A stretch of 64,000 nucleotides of DNA from Sarcophilus harrisii (taxonomy: Eukaryota; Chordata; Mammalia; Dasyuromorphia; Dasyuridae): positions 591,933,665-591,997,664 of the forward strand of contig NC_045427.1 in assembly GCF_902635505.1 (NCBI RefSeq), given 5' to 3'. The notes under the pieces were generated by a model, which made no database searches, was not told where the DNA came from, and saw nothing but the letters and a program-made list of their open reading frames with translations. The translations under genes were made by a program, and so were the position numbers. This document shows, one piece after another, positions 22,931-34,369 of this stretch. Each line of letters starts with the position of its first letter. Position 1 is the stretch's first letter.

Positions 22931-24942
22931 GAATCAAATGAAATATTGGATGTGAATACAATTTGTAAAATGTAAAATGTACAAATGTGAGGAAATAGGA
23001 GGAGAAGGAATGTAGAAGAAGTATTAATAAATGCTCTGAGAGCTTAACTATAGAGTGATTCTGTTAACTAGAAAAATCCATGTTGAACATAATTCCTGGA
23101 TTCATAAGATGTATAGATGAGGTGAAACACCATGGGCTTAAAAATTTGGTAAAATTTGGATAGCAATAGTTGGATCACCCAGGGTTTGATGGTGGTCAAT
23201 TCATAAGCGAAGGCACAAAGGTAAGTTATGCAGGGGGAAAAAGGTATCTATTATATTACATGATCATAGAACTACATAATTGTAGAGCTAAAAGAGATTT
23301 TATCCAATATTAAATCATGTTATGTCCTTTGGGACACAGTTTTGCCATGAGTATAATATAATGGTGCACACTGGAACTGAATTACTAAATGAAACTCGTT
23401 ATAGGACACTAAACTTCTGAAGTCTTTTAATGTTAATGTTAAGTAAGAGATTGGCTGCTATGCAGCAAATCTGTCCATCATTTTCACTATTTATATTTTT
23501 TCCTATTCCTTTTACTTTTAGTTGAGAGGGTTAGACATTTTTGTATTATAGACAGTCAATAACAGTTAAGATGAAACCTAGTATGGAGTAGTTTTTAAAA
23601 AGTTTAAAAATCACATAAGATTATCAAGAAACCAATGGTATTGAAGCAGTTATCAAATTCGTTTTAAAAACAAGTTCATGTACTTCAGGTTAAAGACTCT
23701 TTCGCTAAACTGTCTATTGATTTGTGTATATTAAACTAGGACAAAAACTAGGACAATGGTAACCAGAGGCAGAATACAAGGGAGACTATGAAGAGTCATC
23801 AGACATTTGAAAAGGGCCACAGAAACGTAATGGAGCAGCTTGACATGTGTACTGAACAGTTTCAAAATGAGCATGAGGTGAAAAAACTGTAGTTGCATAG
23901 CAATCTTTTTACATCTACACAGAAGACAACAGATATCGAATTATATAGCAAAATTCATTTTATAACTAGTAGAAAAAATGAGATGGAGCACTGGAGTTAT
24001 CAAGTTATATTATACTCAGGTAGGCCTTTTTTCTAATTCAGTTATAAAACTACAGTCCCAATAAATCATAAACTAATTTTATATCCTCTAAAATGACTCC
24101 TATTGACAGGTTGTAAAAAATATCAAGCATCCAACCAAGGTGTTCATGAGCTAAATCAAATAAAAATGGAAAGAAAGAGGGCAAAGAAAAAATAGCATTA
24201 TCAAAGGCTGCCAATTACCTAGAACAACCAAGGAATGACTCTGGATATTGTATTTTACTGGCAAACAAATTTCTCTTCTATTAGACATTCCCTCTCTAAT
24301 TATATCTTTACCATCAGATATTAAGTTAACCTCAACATTTCAGAGGTTCTAATCACAGATGTGTGATCAGAAAATGATATCCAATAATATCATTATTCAA
24401 GGGGGCATTGTTGGAAGATGGCATATGGTATTGGAAATTATTTTGCTATTCTGGGGACCTAAATCTATTCTACCACGTTTTTTTTTTTTTTTGGTGGCCC
24501 AAAGTCATCCCAAGATGCCTGTCTCTCTTCTTTAATTTAGTGACCAGATGAAAGAATGGAAAACCAAGAGGGTAAGACTGATAGTTAGAATCTGTGGTTA
24601 GGGGAAAGTGGAGAGTTTAGTGATCTGGCCAAGGAAAAAGACTGTTCTCAAAACATTACAACACTTCCCAATGTTGTAGTCCTAACTTCATGCATTATTC
24701 TTTGGTATGGGTACAAATTACAAAAGTACCTGCCTACACATTTAATTGGGCTTAAAAAGTAGTGGGCACAAATATAACACTAAACCTAGCAAACTGTTAA
24801 ATTTTCATTTGACTCTCAATAGTTTAAAAGCTATAGATATAGGATCTGAATTTTAGCATTTGTTTAGGTAAACTCAACTATACGTACAGACTACTGACAT
24901 GAAAATTAACTGGCTTGAAAATGAAATAATATCCAAATTAGT
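22931..24942. other. AT-rich stretch, no supported gene
   Basis: I see no exon or open frame of note. Old interspersed repeats are likely but not recognisable to me, apart from a T-run near 24478-24493. Confidence 0.4.
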
Positions 24943-24957
24943 TATGACCCTTAAATT

Positions 24958-25381
24958 TTTTTATTAAAGCTTTTTATTTACAAAAACATATACATAGGTA
25001 ATTTTTCAACATTGACCCTTGTAAAGCCTTCTGTTCCAAATTATCCCCTCCTTCCCCCCCCCACCCCCTCTCATAGATGACAGGTAGTTCAATATATGCA
25101 AAATGTGTTAAAATATGTGTAAATTCCAATGTATATATATATATATATATATACATATACATATTTATACAGTTATCTTGCTGCACAAGAAAAATTGGAT
25201 CAATAAGGAAAAAAACTGGGAAAGAAAACAAAATGCAAGCAAACAACTACAGAAAAAGTGAGAATGCTATCTTATGGTCCACACTCAGCTCGCATGGTCC
25301 TCTCTTTGGGTGTAGATGGCTCTCTTCATCACTGAACAACTGGAATTGCTTTGAATCATCTCATTGTTGAAGAGAGCCACG
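24958..25381 (-). mobile_element. L1 LINE, truncated insertion with TSD
   Basis: Antisense L1 3'UTR, from the T-rich tail 'TTTTATTAAAGCTTTTTATTT' to 'CATCTCATTGTTGAAGAGAGCCA'. It contains an internal (TA)n microsatellite at 25131-25165. It is flanked by 15-bp direct repeats at 24943-24957 (TATGACCCTTAAATT) and 25382-25396 (TATGACCCCTAAATT) that differ at one base. Confidence 0.93.
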
Positions 25382-25589
25382 TATGACCCCTAAATTGACA
25401 AAGGAAACAATAAGAAAAATTTAGATTCCTGAATGGAATATATGGAATAAGTAACTATGTTCATAGGAAGAAAGAACAGTATGAAAGGCATTAGGAGGAA
25501 TTAACTTTAGTAAAAGAAGAATAATCCTTTTTTACCTTTCATATCTATCTATAGTAACTATTTTAATAAGCTCTTTTAAAGTTATATCC

Positions 25590-25680
25590 CCTTTATAGCC
25601 CTCTACCACTAATAATTTACACAATGTATAGTACTTAGTAAGCCTTCAAAAATATTTGTTGAATTTGTTGAAGTGAAAAC
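25590..25680 (+). repeat. L2 3'-terminal fragment
   Basis: 'ACACAATGTATAGTACTTAGTAAGCCTTCAAAAATATTTGTTGAATTTG' is an L2 terminus. Confidence 0.65.
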
Positions 25681-26149
25681 ATCAAGCAACTTGACATTCC
25701 AGAAAAGTTAGCTACCAATATAAGACAGTTCTTTGTATTTAAGTCAACTATTAATTAAAAATTTAGAAAACAACAGTTCTGAAGTGAAACAAAAGGGGAG
25801 AAAATAAAAAGCACTGTTATTCTTTAATACAATAGAAAAAGGAATTAGTCAAAGGCAAATGGGAAGATAGTACCTTTCTATTTCAGAAGTATAATAAATC
25901 AGTCACTAAGTTTATATCATGCTAATTTGCTTCCAAATATATAATTACAGCACTTTGATCAACACATAACTCCAGATAATCCATGCAGGTTACATCTGAC
26001 AACTCCTTCCATACATTTAATGAAACATAAAATGGCTGAAGAACAGCAAAAATCTGCTAAATCATACAATCTACCTACTGGGAGGGAGCCAGACTGATGT
26101 ACCAAGATTTTTCTTCATCTTAACACATAGTTCTTTTTTTATCCAAAAA

Positions 26150-26330
26150 ATGGAAAACAAAACAAAACAAAACAAACAAACGAAATAAAAGACAGGGTAG
26201 ATTTGTCTGCCATATCCTGTTTATTCTTTGTAAAAACTATATCTACTTCCATTACCTATATATTACATAGTACTTAATATAATCCTTAACCCTCCACAAT
26301 CTCAATAAATACTTACTGAATAAAAGATTT
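26150..26330 (+). repeat. (AAAAC)n patch and L2-like end
   Basis: At 26155-26185 there are AAAAC repeats. From 26230 to 26330 an L2-type end ('TTACATAGTACTTAATATAATCC', 'CTCAATAAATACTTACTGAATAAAAG') is readable. Confidence 0.55.
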
Positions 26331-26949
26331 CAGATATTGCTTTATTTCAGCCTTTCTTCCCTTAAAAAAAAGATTATCTATCAACTCTGTGAATTCTTTT
26401 TCTATCCTTCAATATTTATTTACCTTAGACCAAGGAGCCTTTTTTGGATGATTTGAAGTGGGAAGGGAGGAGTTTTAAGGGAGAAAAGTTACAAGTTAAG
26501 GCACAGAGATGGAGATTAAGAACATAAAATGGAGTTGAAAACATATAGAGATTCAACTGATTGCATTGTTTTAAGGAGATTGTAATTTAATTCAAGTAAC
26601 TATGCCATTAAGCATAGTTACTGTAAGCATAAGCACTGTATGTTGAGCATTTGGGGAGAAAAAAAACAAAATTAGGATATACAAAGTTCTTATTCTCATG
26701 AAGCTTACAGTGTACTGCAATAGTATGCCTGTAGCATTTTACTTAAAGAAAATCTAGGGATTTTTCTGTACTACAAAAGTGTAGTGAATCCTTAAAGTGA
26801 GGACTCAAAGAGTCCCCTACTTTTCCACAGGCAGTAGAGAGAGAGTTGTGAGGAAGCAGAATTAACAGGTGTAAACTAGGAAGATCGTTAGATGGAGCAG
26901 AAGAATAGAAGACAAGCAATTTTAGACCTGGAGAAACTGGAATATATTT

Positions 26950-28085
26950 CCTTTTTTTGTTTTTTTTTTCTTTTTTTTTAAAGCTTTTTTATTTTCAAAA
27001 CATATGCATGGATAATTTTTCAACATTAACCCTTGCAGAGCCTTGTATTTCAGATTTTCCCTTCCTTCCTCCCACCCCCTCTCCTACACGGCAAGCAATC
27101 CATTATATGTTATACATGTTAAAATATATGTTAAATCCAATATGTGTAAACATATTTATACAATTCTCTTGCCGCACAAGAAAAATCAGATCAAAAAGGA
27201 AAGTAAATGAGTAAGAAAACAAAATGCAAGTGAACAACAACAAAAAGAGTGAGAATGTTATGTTGTGATCCACATTCAGTTCCCACTGCCCTCTCTTTGG
27301 GTGTAGATGGCTCTCTTCATCACAAGATCATTAGAACTGGTATCAGTCATCTCATTGTTGGAAAGAGTCTCATTCATCAGAATTAATCATCCTGTATTAT
27401 TAATATTGCCATGTATAATGATCTCCTGGTTCTGCTCATTTCACTCAGAATCAGTTCATGTAAGCCTCTCCAGGCCTCTCTGAAATCATCCTGCTGATCA
27501 TTTCTTATAGAACAATAATATTCTATAACATTCACATACTTATTCAGCCATTCTCCAACTGATGGGCGTCCACTCAGTTTCCAGTTTCTTGCCACTACAA
27601 AAAAAGCTGCCACAGTTTTGCATATGTGGGTCCCTTTCCCTCCTTTAAGATCTCTTAGGAATATAAGCCCAGTAGAGACATTGTTGGATCAGAGGGTATG
27701 CACAATTTGATAACTTCTTGGGCACAGTTCCAAATTGCTCTCCAGAATGGCTGGATCAGGTCATGGCTCCACCAACAATGTATTAGTATTTCAGTTTCCC
27801 CATAACTCCTCCAACATTCATCATTATTTTTTCCTGTCATTTTAGCCCATATAAGAGGTGTGTAGTAATATCTCAGAGTTGTCCTAATTTGCATTTCTCA
27901 GATCAATATTGATTTGGAACATCTTTTCATGTGATTAGAAATGGTTTTAATTTCTTTATCTTAAAATTGTCTGTTCATATCCTTTGACCATTTATCAATT
28001 GGAGAATGGCTTGAATTCTTATACATTTGAGTCAATTCTCTATATATTTTAGAAATGAGGACTTTATCAGAACCTTTAAATATAA
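26950..28085 (-). mobile_element. L1 LINE, about 1.1 kb of 3' end (ORF2 C-terminus and 3'UTR)
   Basis: The longest L1 piece in the window. The tail is at the low end (T-rich 26950-26985). Minus-strand frames at 27894-27655 and 27613-27383 give the two halves of the ORF2 C-terminus: the HCWWSHDLIQPFWRAIW stretch (human: HCWWECKLVQPLWKTVW), then GRPSVGEWLNK and NVIEYYCSIRNDQQDDF. The body is 5' truncated near 28085. A short AACTGGAA match at 26935-26942 and 28094-28101 may be the target duplication, but is too short to rely on. Confidence 0.93.
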
Positions 28086-28109
28086 ACATGTTTAACTGGA
28101 ACCTGTTTC

Positions 28110-28690
28110 TAGGTAGATGGAAAAGAAGTCAGAAGTATATGAGAGGGAAATGGAACCAAGGATTCAAGAAAAGGAATTAGTTTTATTAAGGTTAGGGATA
28201 ACTTTTCCTCAAAAATAAAAGTAGAGAAAAAAATCAATGATAATATTAAAAAGTTTTGAGAGGTTAAGAAAGTAGTTAGGGGAAATCCCACTGGATGCTC
28301 TCAAATCTTCTTAGGGATATGAGGTTAGGTAATCCCTGATATGTGTAGAAAATAGGTAGTGGGAGCTTGAAAAAAGGGGGGAAAGAGCTTGGAATAGTCC
28401 CTACAGTCCCTATGAAGAACAAGATACATGATAATAACATGAGAACACAGATGAGATTGTGTGCTTTTAGCTTAGAATGGGATTTGATACAAGGAGGAAG
28501 ATTCTGGAAATTCTTGGGCAGAGGAGTGATATGATGAAGGTTGTTTGAGACAGATTGATTACTCAGGCATCTATGTATAAAATTAATTAAAGAAGGGAGA
28601 GATTGGGGACAAGGAAACTAGCTAGGAGGCTTTTGCATTAATTCAGAGTTGTAGTGATGAAGAATTGGTCTATGTTAATGGCTGTGGAAA
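28110..28690 (-). mobile_element. L2 LINE fragment
   Basis: Plus-strand text is the antisense of the L2 ORF2 end: 'TGCTTTTAGCTTAGAATGGGATTTGATAC', 'GGGCAGAGGAGTGATATGATGAAGG', 'GACAAGGAAACTAGCTAGGAGGCTTTTGCATTAATTCAGAGTTGTAGTGATGA'. The last corresponds to the L2 'AGGAGGCTATTGCAATAGTCCAGGCGTGAGGTGATGA' block. Confidence 0.72.
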
Positions 28691-29499
28691 TTAAAAGAAA
28701 AAGGCTAATCCATGAGATAACAGGAAGAACAGCTTAATAATTTAATTTGTTGACCTGCTAAACTAACAAAACCTGGTCTTTTAAGATAGCACATACAAAT
28801 ATCAGACAAAATATTTTTGTTCTATTTAGATAATTCCCTTGATTTTAAAATCCAGACAGCCTACTATTTGTAAACAGTTGATATAGGCTCAATGAAATAC
28901 TTATTTTTGACGTACTTCTGGGTACTTCCACTGTCACAAGAGGAATCTACTGCAACTACAGCAAGGACCAAGCCTGTTCAATTCCCCTAGGTTTTCCATT
29001 CCTGGTAGTAACTTGGCAGATTCCCTTCTCTTCTGATTCATGAATCTTAATAAAGTATCTCTTCAAGGATAGAAGGAAATGTGTGGCAATTAATTCAAGA
29101 AACATTTACTAATTTAATTAATCCATTTGTTAAGTTAATTAACACATTAATATAATTTGTTAATTATGGCCTAGTTTTCTATCCAAAAAAAGTATCAGTA
29201 AAAAAGTACTCAACATAAGCCAAACAACCATGAAAGTGTCCAATTAAATTTCCTTTTTTCTTGACTTTCTCTGAGATTATTCTTTTAGCACTAAATCTTT
29301 TCTTCTATCAGGTTTGATCTGCTTCTATTAGAAACCCATCTTATTTTGATCCAGTTCTTATTTTGATAACTATTAATATCCTGATTTGGTATCTTACCTT
29401 TGAGATTTTTTGGCTTCTTCCCCTATCATCAGATTGTCAAAGCTAAGAGATTTCTTCTACCCACACTTCTGTTCTATTATTATCTCAAAGCCATTTTTG

Positions 29500-29695
29500 A
29501 ACAGAAAAGGGATTAAGAACTGGAAGAGACCATGGAAGGTACAAAGTCAGATGAGGAAACAGAGACTTAGTGAGATTAATCCTTTTGCCTAGGCTCATGA
29601 AGACAGTGAGTGTCTGACATGGGGCCCAAACTTGCGTCCTCTCAACTCCAAGTCCAGTGTTCTATTCATCATATAACACTGCCTCTCAAAAGGGC
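29500..29695 (+). repeat. MIR/THER1-like SINE
   Basis: 'AAGAACTGGAAGAGACCATGGAAGG', 'AGATGAGGAAACAGAGACTTAG', 'ACATGGGGCCCAAACTTGCGTCCTCTCAACTCCAAGTCCAGTGTTCTATTC' follow the MIR_Mars order. Confidence 0.85.
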
Positions 29696-30094
29696 TTTGA
29701 TATTTTTCAGTTTGGTCCCTTCAACAGGGTCAATTTGAGGAATCATCAGAGAAGCCTTCTTATACTCTCTCCTATCACACACTCCCTTGAAGCTTCCACA
29801 CTGACTCTGAACCAAATTAAATCCCATCCCAGAAGCCTATCATCACAAGAGCAAGAGTAGTATACATGTGGGAGAAAGGTAGTGGAGAAATGGGAAATTC
29901 TTTTCATTTGCACACTGGCATCCTCTGCTGTAAATGGGAATGCACTACCCCAAAGAAACATTGAGTAGTTAGGGACTAAAGAACTGCTAATCTTCATACA
30001 GCTGAGCTATAAAATAAGCATAGGGATAGAGTGTGGAATTTATGATTTCATTAGTACAGTACACTGCCATCTATTAATACAGATTGGCATCTTC

Positions 30095-30215
30095 TCTGTA
30101 ATTTATTATCCCAAGAAAGTTGTCCGAGGTTACAAAGCTAGTGTATGTTAAGAGGTTGGATTCCTGGCTCTGAGGCTAGGTCCTATACTCCTTACCATGT
30201 TGCCTCTTCTAGTCC
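30095..30215 (+). repeat. MIR-like fragment
   Basis: 'AAAGTTGTCCGAGGTTACAAAGCTAGTG' and 'GGATTCCTGGCTCTGAGGCTAGGTCCTATACTCC' match the MIR 3' half. Confidence 0.6.
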
Positions 30216-31229
30216 ATCTGTATGCTGTATTAAACATGCTTTTGCTGTATTAAACAGGATGGTTTGGATCTATGTAAATATGGCATATATGATTGATAGA
30301 ACATTAATCAATGCTCCTGTATCATGCTTGCTTATAAGGTGTATGTACTCACATGCATATAAACAGAATTCCATATAACTGGCCCCATACATTTGGGCTT
30401 TGCAGAACATCTTGGACCTTTTGGGGCAGAGGTGGAAAGAAAGATTTTCGGGAAATAACATTTCTGACCCAGTTCTCTCATATTCCCCTTTGCAAACTTC
30501 ATTCCTTTTGACCTCTAATTCTAGCCTTGATTCAGCACCAAATTCCAACCATACCTCAACCCTGCTCCTCCTGGGTCTGCTGTCCTATTCATCTTTTTCA
30601 ATAGCACTGCTGCCAATCCTATTCTCCATTTCCTTTCCTTATTTCCTTGCCATCACTGCAAACATTGCCGCAAACATTTAAAAAAACATTAAGCTAGGAG
30701 GCTAAAGAGCAGCAGTAGACAACTAAGGTGAAGGAGATGACAAATATGACTAGCAGAAGCGTAAGGGAATGGTATGTGTAGAGTAAGGGAAATAAGTCTT
30801 TTTAAGTTCTCCCAACTTTATTTCATATTTGCCATTCCTGGTGTGCCTATTTTATCTTTTATTTTTGTCTGTAAACTCTTCTCCTAAATAAACCTTCCTT
30901 TTGGCAAAGAAAATGGTCATTGTGAATTTGTCCCATGTTTATTTTGAATTAGATATTGCTACCTCGACCTCATCATGACTACTAATTCTTTTGCCCAACA
31001 GTATTTTATTTTTTCCTGCATCTGGGCTCTCATGCATATGCTTATTTCAATCATTCTTCTCTACTAATTCAATATTTCTTTAATCTATGAGAAAGGAATT
31101 TCTCAATTTCATAACCATTTGCACACTCCAAATAGCATTTACCCAATATCTCAATGGTTAATGCTTTTTTAATTATCTTAAATTATAAAAAGATCAATCT
31201 TGTCTTCAATTAACTAAAACACTGCAAAC

Positions 31230-32340
31230 TTTAATGCACTATATAAATGTTTCCTCCCCCACCCCTCTTTTCTTCCTTCTCCTCTTTTCTCTTTTAACAT
31301 TTAAAAAAGATGCCACACAAACTTGGTCTATTGCTGCCCCCTGCCATCCAATTCTACCCTCATCAATCCTTAATATTAATCTGTCCAGTCTTGCTAACAT
31401 TCTCTACAGTAGTTGTTCTGGACTTTCTGTTCTAGCTTTAAACTCTTCCCACATGTATCCCTTCAGTGGATGATATTTGCTTAACTCTGAAATTCCTTCT
31501 ACTTAGACCTTTTTCTCTTTCTTTCCATTGAACATTTCTAAGACAAAAGTACTAAGTGCTGCCTCTTCTTCCTCCCTTCATACCCATTCCTAAATAAACA
31601 TCCTCTCCACTGTCATCAAGAGGCTGAGTTTTTTTTTTTTTTTGCCATGATCATAATGATTATAGACATCATAAGATTTAATTTTGTAAAGGATCTAAAA
31701 GATAATCTAATCCAATATCCTCCTCACTTTAAAAATGAGGTAACTGAGGCCAGGGAGGTTAAATGACATACCCAGCATCACACACATAAAAGCCGAACCA
31801 GATTTGAACTTATGTCCATTGTTATCCAGAGTTTTATCTACTGAACTACACTGACCTTTGGCACTTAAAGGAGAAGCCAACAGCTAAAGAAGGGAGAGGA
31901 GTATCCTGAATAAGAAGGATGAAGCTATGGAGGATTCCCTCAATAAGGACCTCAAATACAAGAACCCATTCTTCCTCTCTGATAGGCTGAGAAAGATCTG
32001 CACAAGCCCTCTGCTCTCACCTCTTTTTAACTTTTTCCTTTGCCAAGGACTTCTTTTCCTTTAATAGTCTCCCAACTACCACCACTATATGGATGATTTC
32101 CACATCCAAAATTCTGACTTCTCACTTGGTCTTCAATATCTTGTTTTCAACTATCTACAGTACACTTCTTCAATGTTCTCCAAATTCACTATTTCCAAAA
32201 CTGAAATTATCTTGTTCTTTAAAATCAGTTCTTCTTAATTATCCTATTTCTGCCAATATCACTATTCTTCTGCCCATGATACTCCCTTCCCCCCCACAGA
32301 AACCTTGGAGTCTTTGATTCTTAATTATTTGTTCTTTGTT
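31230..32340 (+). mobile_element. L2 LINE ORF2 fragment interrupted by a MIR
   Basis: Pyrimidine-rich sense L2: 'TTGCTGCCCCCTGCCATCCAATTCTACC', then after the insertion 'CCAACTACCACCACTATATGGATGATTTCCACATCC', 'CAAATTCACTATTTCCAAAACTGAAATTATCTTGTTC' and 'TGGAGTCTTTGATTCTTAATT' follow the L2 ORF2 'YADDxxxx ... ISKTE' coding stretch. A MIR/THER1 copy (about 31640-31860: 'AATGAGGTAACTGAGGCCAGGGAGGTTAAATGACATACCCAG') is inserted inside it. Confidence 0.68.
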
Positions 32341-32369
32341 AACAAGTTATGATTTATATCATATAATAT

Positions 32370-32525
32370 TATACCTTAGAGTAGAGATCAGCTAGTCCAA
32401 TTCTTTTAGTTGAGTAAAAAGGAAACTTTGTAAAAAGTCAGAGATTTGCTTAAGGTCACAATCTTGTTAATGTCACAGTTAGGACTGGAATTTACCCCTG
32501 TTTCCTCTTCTCAACCTGGCCTCCT
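32370..32525 (+). repeat. MIR/THER1-like SINE
   Basis: 'AGAGATCAGCTAGTCCAATTC', 'GATTTGCTTAAGGTCACAATCTTG', 'AGTTAGGACTGGAATTTACCCCTG' follow the MIR order. Confidence 0.75.
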
Positions 32526-33430
32526 CCTCTTCCCCCAAACCTAGGCCTTGTTTCTGGATCTTGCTCTTTCTACCCCAAAATGCTGCCTCCAGGTTTTTTT
32601 GTCATGTTATGCAGATATAAAGCCTATCCTTTGCTATGAGGCTGTAACTTTAGTTTCTGGCACTAAGGTCTGATGAGAACTCTCCTTAGATTCATGCTTT
32701 GAAAACTGCTTGCTGGGATGATCTATTTATTACTGTATTTCCCCCCAAAATATAAAGCTACATTGTATGAAATTGTTCTTACAATATTTCTTTGTTTCAC
32801 CTTTCTTACAGCTACCCTGCACCTTGGAGATCCTATAGTTATTATCTTTACTCTGCAAATACACAGTCAACATGGACTCCTGCCTCCATGCTGATATGCT
32901 GGCTGTTTTCCAAAACTTTACTGTTCAAGATCCTGCCTTGTGATTTGAAGTTAAATACAGCTCACCGAGGACTCTGGAAAAACTGTTACAGAAGCCAACT
33001 TTGATTTCTGTAGCAGGGTTAGCCTTCAGATTCATAAAATTCAGACAATGCTTTCATCCTATATTTTCATGTTATTAAATTATTTATAAATTCAACTCCT
33101 TAATTTCTATAAATAATCATATTAGGACTTCTACTAAAAAATGTAAAATTATTGACATACATTTTAGAGTTATGACACATTGTGATGAGGTCCTGAATGT
33201 GAGTATGTTGGACAGAGAGAAACTGAAAAATGAGAAAATTGATCTCTGGGGCAGGCAGGGAGAAGGCACTGAATAAGATCAGTTTACATCTGTGATCCTG
33301 CTCTCTAGGGAGATCTTCCAATTAGAAATCCAAGTTTTGTCAAATCCCTGAGGCCCACCCTCTGCAGGGGTCTTGGGCAGCCTTCCCTTCCCATGCCCCA
33401 TCAGAAATCCCAGTCATGTCCCTGAGGTTA
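32526..33430. other. Stretch without a supported gene
   Basis: I recognise no exon or repeat. Short open frames at 32792-33004 and 33321-33100 lack motifs. Confidence 0.4.
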
Positions 33431-33434
33431 AATT

Positions 33435-33675
33435 TGTAGAGGGCCAAAACTCTGGAGAAGTATACTTGAAACAAGATGTTAACTCGGTGGAATTGATGAG
33501 ATAATGATTCTCTAGTTCACATATATACTTAGTATGGTGATGTAATGGTTCTCTAAGTTCACACATAATCAGTATGCTATAATGATGTAATTACAATAAG
33601 GTATATAAAGGATAAGAAAGATTGGAAGATAGACATTCTATCTTTGACCTGGTGGCTCTCCTGCCTCCTGCACTA
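33435..33675 (+). mobile_element. Solo LTR, 3'-truncated (copy 3 of the local family)
   Basis: TGTAGAGGGCCAAAACTCTG start, then nearly the whole U3 shared with the copy at 9167: 'GTATACTTGAAACAAGATGTTAACTCGGTGGAA', a GGTATATAAAGG TATA-like box near 33600 and 'GGAAGATAGACATTCTATCTTTGACC'. Similarity stops just after 'CCTCCTGCACTAAGA', so the 3' end is missing. Confidence 0.75.
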
Positions 33676-34369
33676 AGAACAGACTGAGTCAGACTATGAC
33701 AGAATTGCACAATATGCAGTCAAATCCTGTGCAGAATATAAAGATATATTCAATATGCTTGTCTTTGCAAACTAATTATCCTTTTACAATAATACATTAA
33801 ATAATCAGTAATTTACCATAGTAAACCCTATTGCCTTAGTTGGCAACTTGCCATCTGTTTAAGAACTAACACTTCCTCAGCTGCAATCCACAAACTTTCA
33901 TTCACCAGATATCCAACATACCCTGGGCTACCCAAATGATTAAGTCGAGACCAAAATGACAAACACACAGGAATCTTTTGGCTCAAGGTGGAGGACTCTA
34001 GGAAATATAGTGGTTCTAGGGTTATGATTCAAGTTTCAAAAAACTCTGATGGAGCTAGGAAACCTTGGCATATTTTGGATAATTCAGGATACTTCCTAAG
34101 TAAAAAATCTAATGTCCTTATTGATCCTAGAACATATCTCTGAAGTATTTTTCGGTATTCAACTTTTAGTCTTGAAATTGTCTCAGAAATTCCCAATGTT
34201 ACTATAGATCTGGGAAGCAAAAATAAAAAGGATGTGATAATTTAAGTACATATTTTAAGCAAGCAACCATACATGGCCAAAAAAAATACAGGAAGCTCCA
34301 ATGTCTTCTGGGAAGCTTGTTTCCACACAAGAGAATTAGATTTTATTAACATTATTCTGGTTTGATATT

